In this document: piece after piece, positions 13,289 through 21,536 of the stretch
How positions within the stretch are numbered: the first letter of the stretch is position 1
How the letters are laid out: each line of letters opens with the position of its first letter
Assembly: GCA_002309995.1 (NCBI GenBank)
Contig: DBYB01000003.1
Coordinates: 1 to 24,661, forward strand
Origin: Bacteroidales bacterium UBA1197
GTDB lineage: Bacteria > Bacteroidota > Bacteroidia > Bacteroidales > UBA932
Reading direction: 5' to 3'
Length of the DNA: 24,661 nucleotides
Translations under genes and position numbers: made by a program
Notes under the pieces: model-generated
The model's database searches: none
Told to the model about the DNA's origin: nothing
The model's input: the letters and a program-made list of their open reading frames with translations, nothing else

Positions 13289-15669
13289 TGAAGAAGAATC
13301 TACTGATATGTCTGGGTATAGTGCTGGGTTTCCTGGTGCTGTCGTACGGCTTCGTGCCGGAGTTGCTCAAAGGTAAGATAGTGAACCAGAGCGATATATC
13401 CGGCTGGCAGGGAATGTCGCAGGAGAAGCGCGTATGGGACCGTGAGCATCCCGGCGAGCCCGCCTCGTGGACTGGTTCCATGTTCAGCGGAATGCCCACG
13501 ACCACCATCCAGAGTTCCACCAAGGGCGACTGGACCCAGAAGATCTACGACGTGATGCTTACCGGCAAGCGGCCGGCGAGCTATCTGTTCGTGTCGCTGC
13601 TGGGCGCGTTCCTGATGTTCCTGGCGTTCGGCGTGCATCCACTGATTGCCGCCGGCGGCGCGGTTGCCGTGACCTTCTGCGCCTACAACATCCAGATTAT
13701 CCAAGTGGGCCACAACACCAAGATGCAGGCCCTTGCCTTCGCGCCTTATGTCCTCGCCGCACTTGTGTACACCTACCGCTCGGCGAGGAAGTCGATACCC
13801 AAGGCGTTTCTTGGCGCTGCTCTGTTCGGGCTGGCGCTGAGTATGCAAGTTAAGGCAAACCATCAGCAGATATCCTACTATCTGGCTATAATGGTGTTGA
13901 TATACGTAGTGGTGCTGTTCATTTCGCTGCTGCGTAACAAACAGTCGCTCAAGGGATTCTGGATAGCGTCGGCGCTGCTTCTGGTTACGGGATTCGCCGG
14001 AATCGGCACCAATGCCATCAAGCTGATGCCCACTTGGGAATACACTCAGTACTCGATGCGTGGCGGTACTACAGCCCAAGCGAAGTCAGACGGCGCCGAA
14101 GCCAGGAAAGGCCTGGATATCGATTACGCCACCGCCTGGTCTTACGGCTGGGAGGAACTCCCCAATATGGCCATCCCCAATTTCAACGGAGGCGCTTCCG
14201 CTGGCCCGCTGAGTATGGATTCCGAAACGGTGCAGCTGCTTAAGCGCGCCGGCCAGACCAATCTCAGGCAGGTAAGCAAGCATCTGCCTACCTACTGGGG
14301 TCCTCAGCCCTTCACCGCCGGCCCAATGTATATGGGTGCTGTCACCATCTTCCTTTTCATTCTCGGCCTCTGCTGGTACAAAGGGAAGGAACGCTGGTGG
14401 GCAGTAGTCGCGTCGCTGCTGGCCGTCTTCCTGGCTCTCGGCAGCAACTTCCTGTGGTTCACCAAGTTGTTCTACGATTACGTGCCCCTTTACAATAAGT
14501 TCCGGACGGTTTCGATGGCCCTCGTGGTACTGCAGTTCACCCTGCCGGTGCTGGGATTCCTGATGCTGGACCGCATAGTGCGGAGCGACTGCGACAAGAA
14601 GGAACTGCGCCGCAAGGTGTTTATTTCAGGCGGCATATCTATGGGCCTGCTTCTCCTGCTGGCCCTTCTGCAGAGTATGTTCGGCACTTTCACGGGCGCG
14701 TCTGACGCCGGCCAGCCGGACATCCTCACCGATGCCCTCGCTGCCGACCGCTACAGTCTGCTGTGGGCCGACACCCTGCGCTCGCTCCTGCTGGTTGCCG
14801 GCGCCGTGGCGCTGCTGGTCTGGGGCCAGGGTCGCAGGAAGATGCTGGCGGCGGGCCTCGTGTGCCTGCTGGTTCTGGCAGACCTGTTCTTCGTGGGCAA
14901 GCGCTACCTGGGGCCGGACGATTTCGTGAGCCCGAAGTCTTTCAAGAGCCAGTTCGACCTGCGTCCGGTGGACAGGATGATACTGGAAGACGACGACCCG
15001 TCGTACCGAGTGCTCGACCTCACGGTGAACGTCTTCAACGACTCGCACCCGTCGTACTGGCACAAGAACATCGGCGGTTATTCCCCCGCAAAGCTGCAGA
15101 TCTACCAGCAGTACATAGATTCCCGCATCGCGCCCGACATCTCCAAGCTCACCAAGGCAATCAGCGGCGCGGTAACCGTGTCCGAGGCCGAAGAGGCCGC
15201 TCCGTACCTGGAGAGCCTGGCCTCGCTCAACTGCCGCTATATCATTCTTGGCGATGAGAATCCGCCGCTGGAATACAAGTTCGCCCGCGGCAACGCCTGG
15301 TTCGAGAATTCCGCCGACGAGATTAACCTGACCGCGTATACCCCCGACCGTCTGGAGTACAGTTATGCCAGCGCGCAGGGCGGCAAGGCCGTATTCAGCG
15401 AGATTTATTATCCTGCCGGATGGGTGGCGCGCCTGGAAGATGGCACCGAGGTGCCTGTAGAACTCTACGCCGGGGGCTCAGATGAACTTGGCCCCGTGGC
15501 GGCCGGAGTGCTGCGCTGCATCGACCTGCCCGCCGGCAACCACAAACTCACGATGAGCTTCGAGCCGCTCTCCTACTCCCGTGGCGAGGCCGTCTCGCGA
15601 GCCTGCTCAATATTGCTTATCCTATTGGTACTCGGCGCAATAGCCGCAATGATCCGCAAACCGAAATGA
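13288..15669 (+). CDS. YfhO family membrane protein
   Basis: A protein of 793 residues from the ATG at 13288, which overlaps the previous stop by one base; a start eight codons earlier is possible but adds a polar stretch. About a dozen membrane helices are visible, first NLLICLGIVLGFLVLSY and last CSILLILLVLGAIAAMI, with a large extracytoplasmic part before the final helix. Conserved Bacteroidota YfhO blocks include GHNTKMQALAFAPYV, KANHQQISYY and EYTQYSMRGG. In Gram-positive bacteria YfhO glycosylates lipoteichoic acid using a lipid-linked sugar, and the fold is of the GT-C type. By analogy this one may transfer a sugar outside the inner membrane, matching the glycosyltransferase two genes upstream. 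Confidence 0.85.
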   Translation: MKKNLLICLGIVLGFLVLSYGFVPELLKGKIVNQSDISGWQGMSQEKRVWDREHPGEPASWTGSMFSGMPTTTIQSSTKGDWTQKIYDVMLTGKRPASYLFVSLLGAFLMFLAFGVHPLIAAGGAVAVTFCAYNIQIIQVGHNTKMQALAFAPYVLAALVYTYRSARKSIPKAFLGAALFGLALSMQVKANHQQISYYLAIMVLIYVVVLFISLLRNKQSLKGFWIASALLLVTGFAGIGTNAIKLMPTWEYTQYSMRGGTTAQAKSDGAEARKGLDIDYATAWSYGWEELPNMAIPNFNGGASAGPLSMDSETVQLLKRAGQTNLRQVSKHLPTYWGPQPFTAGPMYMGAVTIFLFILGLCWYKGKERWWAVVASLLAVFLALGSNFLWFTKLFYDYVPLYNKFRTVSMALVVLQFTLPVLGFLMLDRIVRSDCDKKELRRKVFISGGISMGLLLLLALLQSMFGTFTGASDAGQPDILTDALAADRYSLLWADTLRSLLLVAGAVALLVWGQGRRKMLAAGLVCLLVLADLFFVGKRYLGPDDFVSPKSFKSQFDLRPVDRMILEDDDPSYRVLDLTVNVFNDSHPSYWHKNIGGYSPAKLQIYQQYIDSRIAPDISKLTKAISGAVTVSEAEEAAPYLESLASLNCRYIILGDENPPLEYKFARGNAWFENSADEINLTAYTPDRLEYSYASAQGGKAVFSEIYYPAGWVARLEDGTEVPVELYAGGSDELGPVAAGVLRCIDLPAGNHKLTMSFEPLSYSRGEAVSRACSILLILLVLGAIAAMIRKPK

Positions 15670-16160
15670 AAAGATTGATTCTAGTTGCAGCGCTTGTGCT
15701 GCTGTCGCTCCAAGTCGCAATGGGGCAGGATATTCCGGCCGTATCCCTCACCGATGCCGCCGGCAAGACTGTAGCGCTGCGTTCGCTCCAGGACGGCAAG
15801 ACGCCTTTCGTGCTCACCCTGTGGATGACCACCTGCAAGCCTTGTATGAAGGAGCTGGAGGCCCTTACCGACGAGGTGCTCGACTGGAACGGAAACTTCC
15901 CGCTCCGCATCTACGCCGTCTCTATGGACGACAGCCGTTCGCTCCAAAGGGCCATCGCTATGGCGTCTGGCAGCGGCTGGGAGGGCATAACGCCGCTTTT
16001 TGATGTAAACGGCGACCTCAGGCGCGCCTTGAACGTGAGTTCCGTACCTCAGGTGTTCGTTTACGACGCCAAGGGGAAGCTGGCCTACACGCACATAGGT
16101 TACGTTCCCGGCGACGAGGCGGAACTTATAAAGCAGGTCCTTAAATGTGTCTCTAAATGA
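15666..16160 (+). CDS. Secreted TlpA-like thioredoxin
   Basis: A 164-residue protein with a cleavable signal peptide (MKRLILVAALVLLSLQVAMG, cut near residue 20) and a thioredoxin fold of the TlpA/ResA/AhpC-TSA kind. The redox motif is CKPC (57-60) in the context LWMTTCKPCMKE, and the cis-proline is P128 in SSVPQVFVYD. Such proteins reduce or rearrange disulfides in the periplasm, fed by a membrane reductant such as DsbD/CcdA, which is not in this window. Start and stop overlap the neighbours by four bases on each side (ATGA), so it is translationally coupled to YfhO and to the outer-membrane barrel that follows. Confidence 0.85.
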   Translation: MKRLILVAALVLLSLQVAMGQDIPAVSLTDAAGKTVALRSLQDGKTPFVLTLWMTTCKPCMKELEALTDEVLDWNGNFPLRIYAVSMDDSRSLQRAIAMASGSGWEGITPLFDVNGDLRRALNVSSVPQVFVYDAKGKLAYTHIGYVPGDEAELIKQVLKCVSK

Positions 16161-17731
16161 TATTGTCGCTCCTGATATCCGCCCTTTTTCTGACTCCCGT
16201 TGCCGATGGCGCCTGGGGGAAGCTCAGCGGCGCCATTGAGAGCAATACCGTCTATTATGTTGATGACCCCGCCACGGGCGGACGCCTGCACGAGTGGGGC
16301 TCCAACAACTGGCTCAAACTCGACTGGCAGCGCGACTCGCTGTCGGCCGGCCTGCAGGCGGAATGGTATCCGCAGGCGCTGGCCGGTTATCCCTCCGAAC
16401 TCAAGGGTGCCGGTCTCAGTTCCCTCTATTTCGGCTGGCGTCACGGGGCGATGGACCTTACCGTCGGCAGTTTCCACGAGCAGCTCGGAAGCGGCTTGCT
16501 GCTGCGGAGCTGGGAAGATCGCGATATGGGTATCAACAACTCCATCACCGGCGGCCGGCTCGTCCTGCGTACGCGCGATAAACGGCTGACAGCCAAGATT
16601 CTGGGAGGTATGCCGAAGTATGGAGTCTGGCCTACGCTTAAAACAGCAATTGCCGGCACAGACGTTTCGGCTGGCCTGGGAGGCTTCACCGTTGGCGCTG
16701 GCGTCGTGGACCGCATCTGCATCACTGCTGAAAGCGGAATCTCGCTTCTTGCGAGCGCTGGAGGATTCGCAGTGCCGCAGCAAGTGGTCGGCTGGTCGGC
16801 CCGCGCAGGTTATGTTGCCGGCGGTTTCTCCGTTAAGGCCGAATACGTGGGCAAGAGCCCCGATTTCTATGCCGAGCAACTTTCGGGGGCGCGTGAGGAA
16901 TACAAATTAAAGGGAGGCAACGCACAGTTGCTGGAACTTTCGTACGCGGCCGGAGGCTTCTCAGGGTCGCTAACCCTGCGGCGGCTGGAGAATATGACCA
17001 ACCGCATCTTCAACACCACCTCCTCTCCGTCGGTTGCCAATACGATCAACTACCTGCCGGCCCTCTGTATGCAGCAGACCTATATGCTGGCGGGGCTCAA
17101 TCCATATGTGACTTACGCCGACGGCGAAATCGGTTTCCAGGGCGACCTGTACTACACTTTCCGCCGCGGGAGCGCGCTCGGTGGCCGCTACGGAATGAAG
17201 TTGCACGTGGGCGGATGCTGGATAGATGCACTGCCTTTCGCCCTGCCCGACCGGGACGTGCCGTGGCTCGCCTACCGCGACATCAATATCGACCTCGAGC
17301 GCCGCTGGACCAGGGATTTCCGTACGGTTTTTTTCGTCTCCATCCAGGAGAACTCCCCTACCCACGGCAACCGCAAGCGTACCGACGCCCAGAACGTGTT
17401 CGTGGTGGACGCATCGTACCGGATTACCCCGCAGATGGCTGTACGGGCCGAGCTGCAGTATCTTTATTCCCAGGAGCTTACAAAGGATTGGATGGCGGCT
17501 CTGGTGGAGGTCTCGTTCGCCCCGCATTGGAGCGTTTCCGTGAGCGATATGTATAACCACGGAAGCACCGGGGTTCATTATTTCAATGTCAGCGCACGCT
17601 ATACCGTATCTTCGTTCAGCGTCAGCCTTTTGGCCGGCCGCAACCGCGAGGGGATGGTGTGCTCCGGCGGCGTGTGCAGGTGGCAGCCGGCCTGGAGCGG
17701 GGCGGGGCTGCGCGTACAATGGTCATTCTGA
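16157..17731 (+). CDS. DUF6029 family outer-membrane beta-barrel
   Basis: A 524-residue protein with a short signal peptide (about 19 residues) and then a sequence of alternating aromatic and polar residues typical of outer-membrane beta-strands. It ends in GLRVQWSF, with the terminal phenylalanine used by the BAM assembly machinery. Recognisable DUF6029 features are LYFGWRHGAMDLTVGSFHEQ, a plug-like GRLVLRTRD region and repeated strand pairs. The family is confined to Bacteroidota and its function is unknown. It lies between a periplasmic thioredoxin and two thioredoxin-like lipoproteins, overlapping the first by four bases and preceding the next by three, so it is likely to work with them, for example as an anchor or exit pore for the lipoproteins. 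Confidence 0.75.
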   Translation: MILSLLISALFLTPVADGAWGKLSGAIESNTVYYVDDPATGGRLHEWGSNNWLKLDWQRDSLSAGLQAEWYPQALAGYPSELKGAGLSSLYFGWRHGAMDLTVGSFHEQLGSGLLLRSWEDRDMGINNSITGGRLVLRTRDKRLTAKILGGMPKYGVWPTLKTAIAGTDVSAGLGGFTVGAGVVDRICITAESGISLLASAGGFAVPQQVVGWSARAGYVAGGFSVKAEYVGKSPDFYAEQLSGAREEYKLKGGNAQLLELSYAAGGFSGSLTLRRLENMTNRIFNTTSSPSVANTINYLPALCMQQTYMLAGLNPYVTYADGEIGFQGDLYYTFRRGSALGGRYGMKLHVGGCWIDALPFALPDRDVPWLAYRDINIDLERRWTRDFRTVFFVSIQENSPTHGNRKRTDAQNVFVVDASYRITPQMAVRAELQYLYSQELTKDWMAALVEVSFAPHWSVSVSDMYNHGSTGVHYFNVSARYTVSSFSVSLLAGRNREGMVCSGGVCRWQPAWSGAGLRVQWSF

Positions 17732-17734
17732 GTT

Positions 17735-18517
17735 ATGAAGAAGTGGATATTGGGCATATCGGTTCTGCTGCTCGCGCTTTCCTGCGTGGGTCAGAAAGAC
17801 GATCCCGAACCTGAGGTGGATCCTGAGCCTGGCAAAACCGAGGTTGAGGAATTCCCAGCCGGCGAAGGCTACTTCCGTCGCTGCCTGGTGCTCGATTTTA
17901 CTGGAACCTGGTGCGTCAACTGCCCCAAGATGGAGAGCGCAATTGAGGAGGCGCAGGAGAAATGGCCCGGCAGGCTGCTCTGCATAAGCGTTCACAATCT
18001 TGATGCAATGGAACTGGCGCCTCAGGGACAGGAACTTGCGGCCCGCTTCGGGGTTGCGGCCTATCCTTCGGCCGTAATCGACCTGGATGCCGCGTCGCTG
18101 GTCTCTACGGCGTCATCTGAACTCCTGATGTCCCACTGCCGCAGGCTGTTGGAGGGGCGTTCGCGTTCGGCTGGAATAAGGCTGAATACAGTTCTGGCAG
18201 ACGGAAAGGTGAATGCTCAAGTTGAAGCCCAGGCGGTGCGTGAAGGCTATTATACCCTTCATTGCGTGCTGCTGGAAGACGGAATCGTGGCGCCGCAGAC
18301 CGGCGGCTCGCAGGAGCACATACATAATAATGTGCTTCGCGGGTGGTGCGATTCTGAAGCATATACGCTCGCAGCACCGGGCAAGTTGGAATGGTCCTGC
18401 TCGTTCGATGCGGCGCCTGGTATGAGGCTGCTGGCTTTCGTATGCCGCGGGGACTTTGTGGATAATGTGATTTCCTGTTCAGTTGGAGAAATAGTAGATT
18501 ATCAATATGAAGAATAG
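17735..18517 (+). CDS. Omp28-type thioredoxin-like lipoprotein
   Basis: A 260-residue lipoprotein. The signal peptide ends in the lipobox LALSC (lipidated Cys17), followed by an acidic, proline-rich linker typical of Bacteroidota surface lipoproteins (KDDPEPEVDPEP). The thioredoxin-like domain has CVNC (60-63) in LDFTGTWCVNCPK and a cis-proline P111 (AAYPSA). The C-terminal half is the Omp28-type beta-rich domain, with the motif EDGIVAPQ and then EHIHNNVLR (about 181-202), shared with the next gene. The original Omp28 is a Porphyromonas gingivalis outer-membrane protein proposed as an adhesin; a redox role for this branch follows from the intact CxxC. Its 3' end overlaps the next gene by 11 bases. 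Confidence 0.8.
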   Translation: MKKWILGISVLLLALSCVGQKDDPEPEVDPEPGKTEVEEFPAGEGYFRRCLVLDFTGTWCVNCPKMESAIEEAQEKWPGRLLCISVHNLDAMELAPQGQELAARFGVAAYPSAVIDLDAASLVSTASSELLMSHCRRLLEGRSRSAGIRLNTVLADGKVNAQVEAQAVREGYYTLHCVLLEDGIVAPQTGGSQEHIHNNVLRGWCDSEAYTLAAPGKLEWSCSFDAAPGMRLLAFVCRGDFVDNVISCSVGEIVDYQYEE

Positions 18518-20339
18518 TTTGTTATGCCTGATGGGGGCGATGGCCCTCACGCTTGTTTCCTGCGACCCTGTGAATCCTGTGAATCCGGAGGAAGACGGGG
18601 TTTTCCACGCAACCTTCGACGACGTGGTGCTCGACACCCGTACCGTATGCAAGGACGACGGCAAGGTTCTGTGGTCGCCTGCCCAGAAGATTGGCGTATT
18701 CCAGGGTAATTATTCCCCTAAGGGAGGATATGTCTTTACGTCCACCAACACCGGGCCGCAGGCCAGCGCCGATTTCGAGGGCGAGATGGAGCGCTCGGAG
18801 GGCGACTACTGGGCATTCAGTCCGTACAATTCTGCTATCCAATATGTTGGAACCGAGCTCAAGGGCGTTCCGTTTTCCAATAATCAGACGGGGATTGCAG
18901 GCACTTACGACGATCAGCTGTTCGTTTCCGTTGCCCGTTCGGCCACCAATAATCTCGTGTTCTCGCATCCTCTTGGCGGAGTGAAGTTTTCCGTTGGCGA
19001 GAGCGGAGTGTGGAGGGCCATCCTTACCTCACGCGGAGGCAGGCGCATCGGCTGCGACAGGTTTTCCGTGCTGCACGACGGTGAGACGGTGTCTATCGAA
19101 GATATTTCAGGAACAAGCGATACTATAGTTATGCTTCCTGAGGGCGGAGAATTCGAGCCAGGTGCTGCATACTATTTCGTTACCCTGCCTGCAGAGTTGC
19201 CGCAGGGATACACTCTGCTCCTTGAAAAGAAAGACGGCGGAGTACTTGAGTACACTTCCGGCGCCACGTCTGTTTCCCGTGGAACATTCAAGTCCCTGAC
19301 GGGCGTGGATGCCGGGAAAGCTTACGACAAACAGCCCATTTCAATGGAGCCGGCTAAGGCGGCCGTTCCGTCGGAAGGAGGCGAATTCACCATTACTGTT
19401 ACTTTTCACGGTGAATATCACGTAGATGCGTCCGGATGTGCGTGGGTGTCGCCCAAAGGCGTAACGGAAACCTCGCCCGGCGTATATGTCCACACCTTTA
19501 CGGCCCAGGAGAATAAGGGGGCGGCCCGCAGCGGCGTCATAACCGTCTGCGACGACAGCAACTGCTTCCCTTTCACGGTTTCCCAGGATGCTGCGCAGAT
19601 GGTGCACCACTCGCTCGGAATGCGCTTCACGGCCACCTGGTGCGGCTATTGCCCCATTATGAATGAATCCTTCGCCCTGGCCCGCAATAGGCTTGGCGAC
19701 AAGTTCGAAATAGTGAATTTCCACGCTACGAACAGCACCCTTCCGTTCTCCGACACCCCGACCCTGATGACCCAGTACAACGTGGGCGGATATCCCACCG
19801 GAATCATCGACGGACGCAAGGAAGTCCAGAACTATGCGTCTTCAACCGCTGCGCAGATGGTGGTGAACGCCGTAAACGAAACCGAGCAGAACTACCCCGT
19901 GCGCACCTCCATCGGCATTTCTTCTACCGTAAGCGGACGTCAGGTAAACGTGCATCTGAAGGTATTCGCCAAGGTGGCTTCCGAGTACAAAATAACCGTA
20001 CTGCTGCTGGAAGACGGCATCGTGGCATCGCAGGCCGATTATACCAACGGCACCCAGCCCAACTATATCCATAACAATACTGCGCGCGTGACGATGAGCG
20101 CGTCCATCCAGGGCGACGAGTTCAAGACGACGTTCCCGATGAAGACGTACGAGACCGACTACATCGCTAACGTGCCCAGCGGCTACAAGTTGGAGAAGAT
20201 GAAGGTTCTCGCCTACGTGCAGACCAAGTACGGCACACAGAAAATCATTCGTACCGCAAACTACGGCGACTGGTACATAGACAACTGCCGCACAGCCCCT
20301 TTGGGCGCGTCGGTAGATCCTGAGGTGCCGGAGATGTAG
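18507..20339 (+). CDS. Fimbrillin-like/BACON/Omp28 multidomain lipoprotein
   Basis: A 610-residue lipoprotein with lipobox LVSC (Cys19). Residues of about 30-270 look like a fimbrillin-type beta domain (DTRT near the start, then SFSHPLGGVKF-like text at 152-161). Residues 278-361 form a BACON domain (VPSEGGEFTITVTF ... RSGVITVCDDSNCFPFTVSQ), usually a carbohydrate- or mucin-binding or spacer module. Residues of about 364-590 repeat the thioredoxin/Omp28 architecture of the upstream gene, with CGYC (379-382), cis-proline P430 (GGYPTG) and the shared LLEDGIVASQ and YIHNNTAR motifs. It is probably exposed at the cell surface. It overlaps the previous gene by 11 bases and ends four bases before a convergent gene; no terminator is visible. 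Confidence 0.8.
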   Translation: MKNSLLCLMGAMALTLVSCDPVNPVNPEEDGVFHATFDDVVLDTRTVCKDDGKVLWSPAQKIGVFQGNYSPKGGYVFTSTNTGPQASADFEGEMERSEGDYWAFSPYNSAIQYVGTELKGVPFSNNQTGIAGTYDDQLFVSVARSATNNLVFSHPLGGVKFSVGESGVWRAILTSRGGRRIGCDRFSVLHDGETVSIEDISGTSDTIVMLPEGGEFEPGAAYYFVTLPAELPQGYTLLLEKKDGGVLEYTSGATSVSRGTFKSLTGVDAGKAYDKQPISMEPAKAAVPSEGGEFTITVTFHGEYHVDASGCAWVSPKGVTETSPGVYVHTFTAQENKGAARSGVITVCDDSNCFPFTVSQDAAQMVHHSLGMRFTATWCGYCPIMNESFALARNRLGDKFEIVNFHATNSTLPFSDTPTLMTQYNVGGYPTGIIDGRKEVQNYASSTAAQMVVNAVNETEQNYPVRTSIGISSTVSGRQVNVHLKVFAKVASEYKITVLLLEDGIVASQADYTNGTQPNYIHNNTARVTMSASIQGDEFKTTFPMKTYETDYIANVPSGYKLEKMKVLAYVQTKYGTQKIIRTANYGDWYIDNCRTAPLGASVDPEVPEM

Positions 20340-20343
20340 TTTA

Positions 20344-21138
20344 CTACTTGAGTTCCGTGAAAGTGCTCTTGAAGCCCTTGCCTTTTACTTTCACGATGTC
20401 GATGCCGGAGACGCCGCCGTCGAGAGGAGTGCCCACGGGGCCGGCCGCAACGAGTTTGATGCCATTCCACTCGCTGCTATAGGCCTTGTGGGTGTGGCCG
20501 GCGAATACCGCGTTCACCTTATACTTCTTGAAAAGCTCCAGATACTCCTGGCGCTTGGGCTTGGAGAAGTTGAAGTAGTCTTCACGCTCGTCGATGCTCT
20601 CGCGGAAGATGGGGCAGTGCGTGAAGAGGAATATCTGCCTGGAGCCCTGGGCTGCCTTGAGCTGGTCTACGAGCCATATGAGCTGGTCGGCTTCCTGTTC
20701 CTCTATGCCGTCCTTGATGCAGCAACTGTCGAATCCTATGAACGTGCAGTCTTCATAAACGAAGGAGAAACGGTCGTAGCCGTTGAACTTAATGAAGTCA
20801 GCGTGGTTGGACGGGGTCCAGGGGCGAATGTCGTGGTTGCCGGGGAGTGCGTACACCTTCACCTTGGGGTTGATGGCGGCAACGTTGCGCTTGTAAACCA
20901 CGGCCTGGAGGTCGTCCGTGGGGTCGTTGACCAGGTCGCCGGTGATAATCACCAACGCGGGCTTGATTTTGTTTATGGACGCTACGGCCTTCTTGAAGAG
21001 ATTGTCGGAATAGCTGTAGTCGTTGGTCTTGTCCATAAACCCCACCTGAGGATCGGATATGTGTACGAAAGTGAAATTCTTGGGGCCGCAGGAGGCCATT
21101 ACGAGTACCGCAAGTGCGGCAAGTACGATTTTCTTCAT
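20344..21138 (-). CDS. CPPED1-like metallophosphoesterase lipoprotein
   Basis: A 264-residue calcineurin-like phosphoesterase. The start at 21138 (MKKIVLAALAVLVMASC) gives a proper lipoprotein signal with Cys17; longer readings run through the promoter. Metal and catalytic motifs are SDPQVG (D29, Q31), GDLV (D68), GNHD (100-103), THCP (H174) and GHTH (214-217). The DPQ first motif in place of DxH, together with FRESIDEREDYFNFSKPKR, is characteristic of the group that includes eukaryotic CPPED1, a serine/threonine phosphatase. The lipid anchor places it in the periplasm or at the cell surface, where it may hydrolyse phosphate esters; the substrate is unknown. It is convergent with the lipoprotein operon and divergent from the SUI1 gene. 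Confidence 0.85.
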   Translation of the reverse strand: MKKIVLAALAVLVMASCGPKNFTFVHISDPQVGFMDKTNDYSYSDNLFKKAVASINKIKPALVIITGDLVNDPTDDLQAVVYKRNVAAINPKVKVYALPGNHDIRPWTPSNHADFIKFNGYDRFSFVYEDCTFIGFDSCCIKDGIEEQEADQLIWLVDQLKAAQGSRQIFLFTHCPIFRESIDEREDYFNFSKPKRQEYLELFKKYKVNAVFAGHTHKAYSSEWNGIKLVAAGPVGTPLDGGVSGIDIVKVKGKGFKSTFTELK

Positions 21139-21154
21139 TGTTTTCGACATTTTC

Positions 21155-21176
21155 GCAAAGATAACAATATCTTTGC
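21155..21176. promoter_or_regulatory. Symmetrical divergent promoter palindrome
   Basis: GCAAAGATA (21155-21163) and TATCTTTGC (21168-21176) form a 9-base perfect inverted repeat around ACAA. Each arm carries TATCTTTG, a match to the -7 consensus TAnnTTTG, reading toward its own gene: plus strand 21168-21175 for the SUI1 gene (ATG at 21192), minus strand 21163-21156 for the phosphoesterase (ATG at 21138). Predicted leaders are only about 12 bases on both sides. No -33 TTTG is clear for either direction. Confidence 0.55.
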
Positions 21177-21191
21177 AAAAAAGTTTTCCAT

Positions 21192-21536
21192 ATGGCAGAC
21201 AACGACTGGAAGTCACGTCTCGGGGTGGTTTATTCCACAAATCCCGATTTCAAATATCAGCAGCAAGAGGTAGAGGAAGCTCAGACGCTGCCTCCTGACA
21301 AACAGCGCCTTATCGTGCGTATAGACCGTCGGCAGAGGGCCGGGAAGCAGGTCACGCTTGTTGAGGGCTTCGTAGGTAGTTCCGACGACCTGGCTGCCCT
21401 TGCCAAGACGCTCAAGACCAAGTGTGGCGTCGGCGGTACGGCCAAGGATGGCGAGATTACCATCCAGGGCGACTTGCGCGATAAGGTAACGGCCTTGCTG
21501 CAGTATATGGGTTATAAAGCAAAGAGGGGTAACTGA
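21192..21536 (+). CDS. SUI1/YciH family translation factor
   Basis: A 114-residue bacterial eIF1-like protein. The short N-terminal tail (DWKSRLGVVYSTNPDF) is typical of the Bacteroidota and proteobacterial YciH form. The SUI1 fold follows (about 38-110), with IVRIDRRQRAGKQVTLVEGF, KTLKTKCGVGGTAKDGEI and the C-terminal YMGYKAKR. Homologues bind the small ribosomal subunit and influence start-site fidelity; in Escherichia coli YciH has been linked to stress-time inhibition of initiation. It begins a four- to five-gene plus-strand run and overlaps the next gene by one base (TGATG). Confidence 0.88.
   Translation: MADNDWKSRLGVVYSTNPDFKYQQQEVEEAQTLPPDKQRLIVRIDRRQRAGKQVTLVEGFVGSSDDLAALAKTLKTKCGVGGTAKDGEITIQGDLRDKVTALLQYMGYKAKRGN

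Noticed and set aside
12590..14079. Antisense ORFs of 228 and 259 codons opposite CpXC and YfhO genes
   Set aside because: They are shadows of recognised genes that are coupled to their neighbours; no family or start signal supports them.
20488..21273. Plus-strand ORF of 261 codons over the phosphoesterase gene
   Set aside because: It is the complement of a gene with all metal-binding motifs intact; the product is low-complexity Val/Glu/Gly text and it runs through the divergent promoter.
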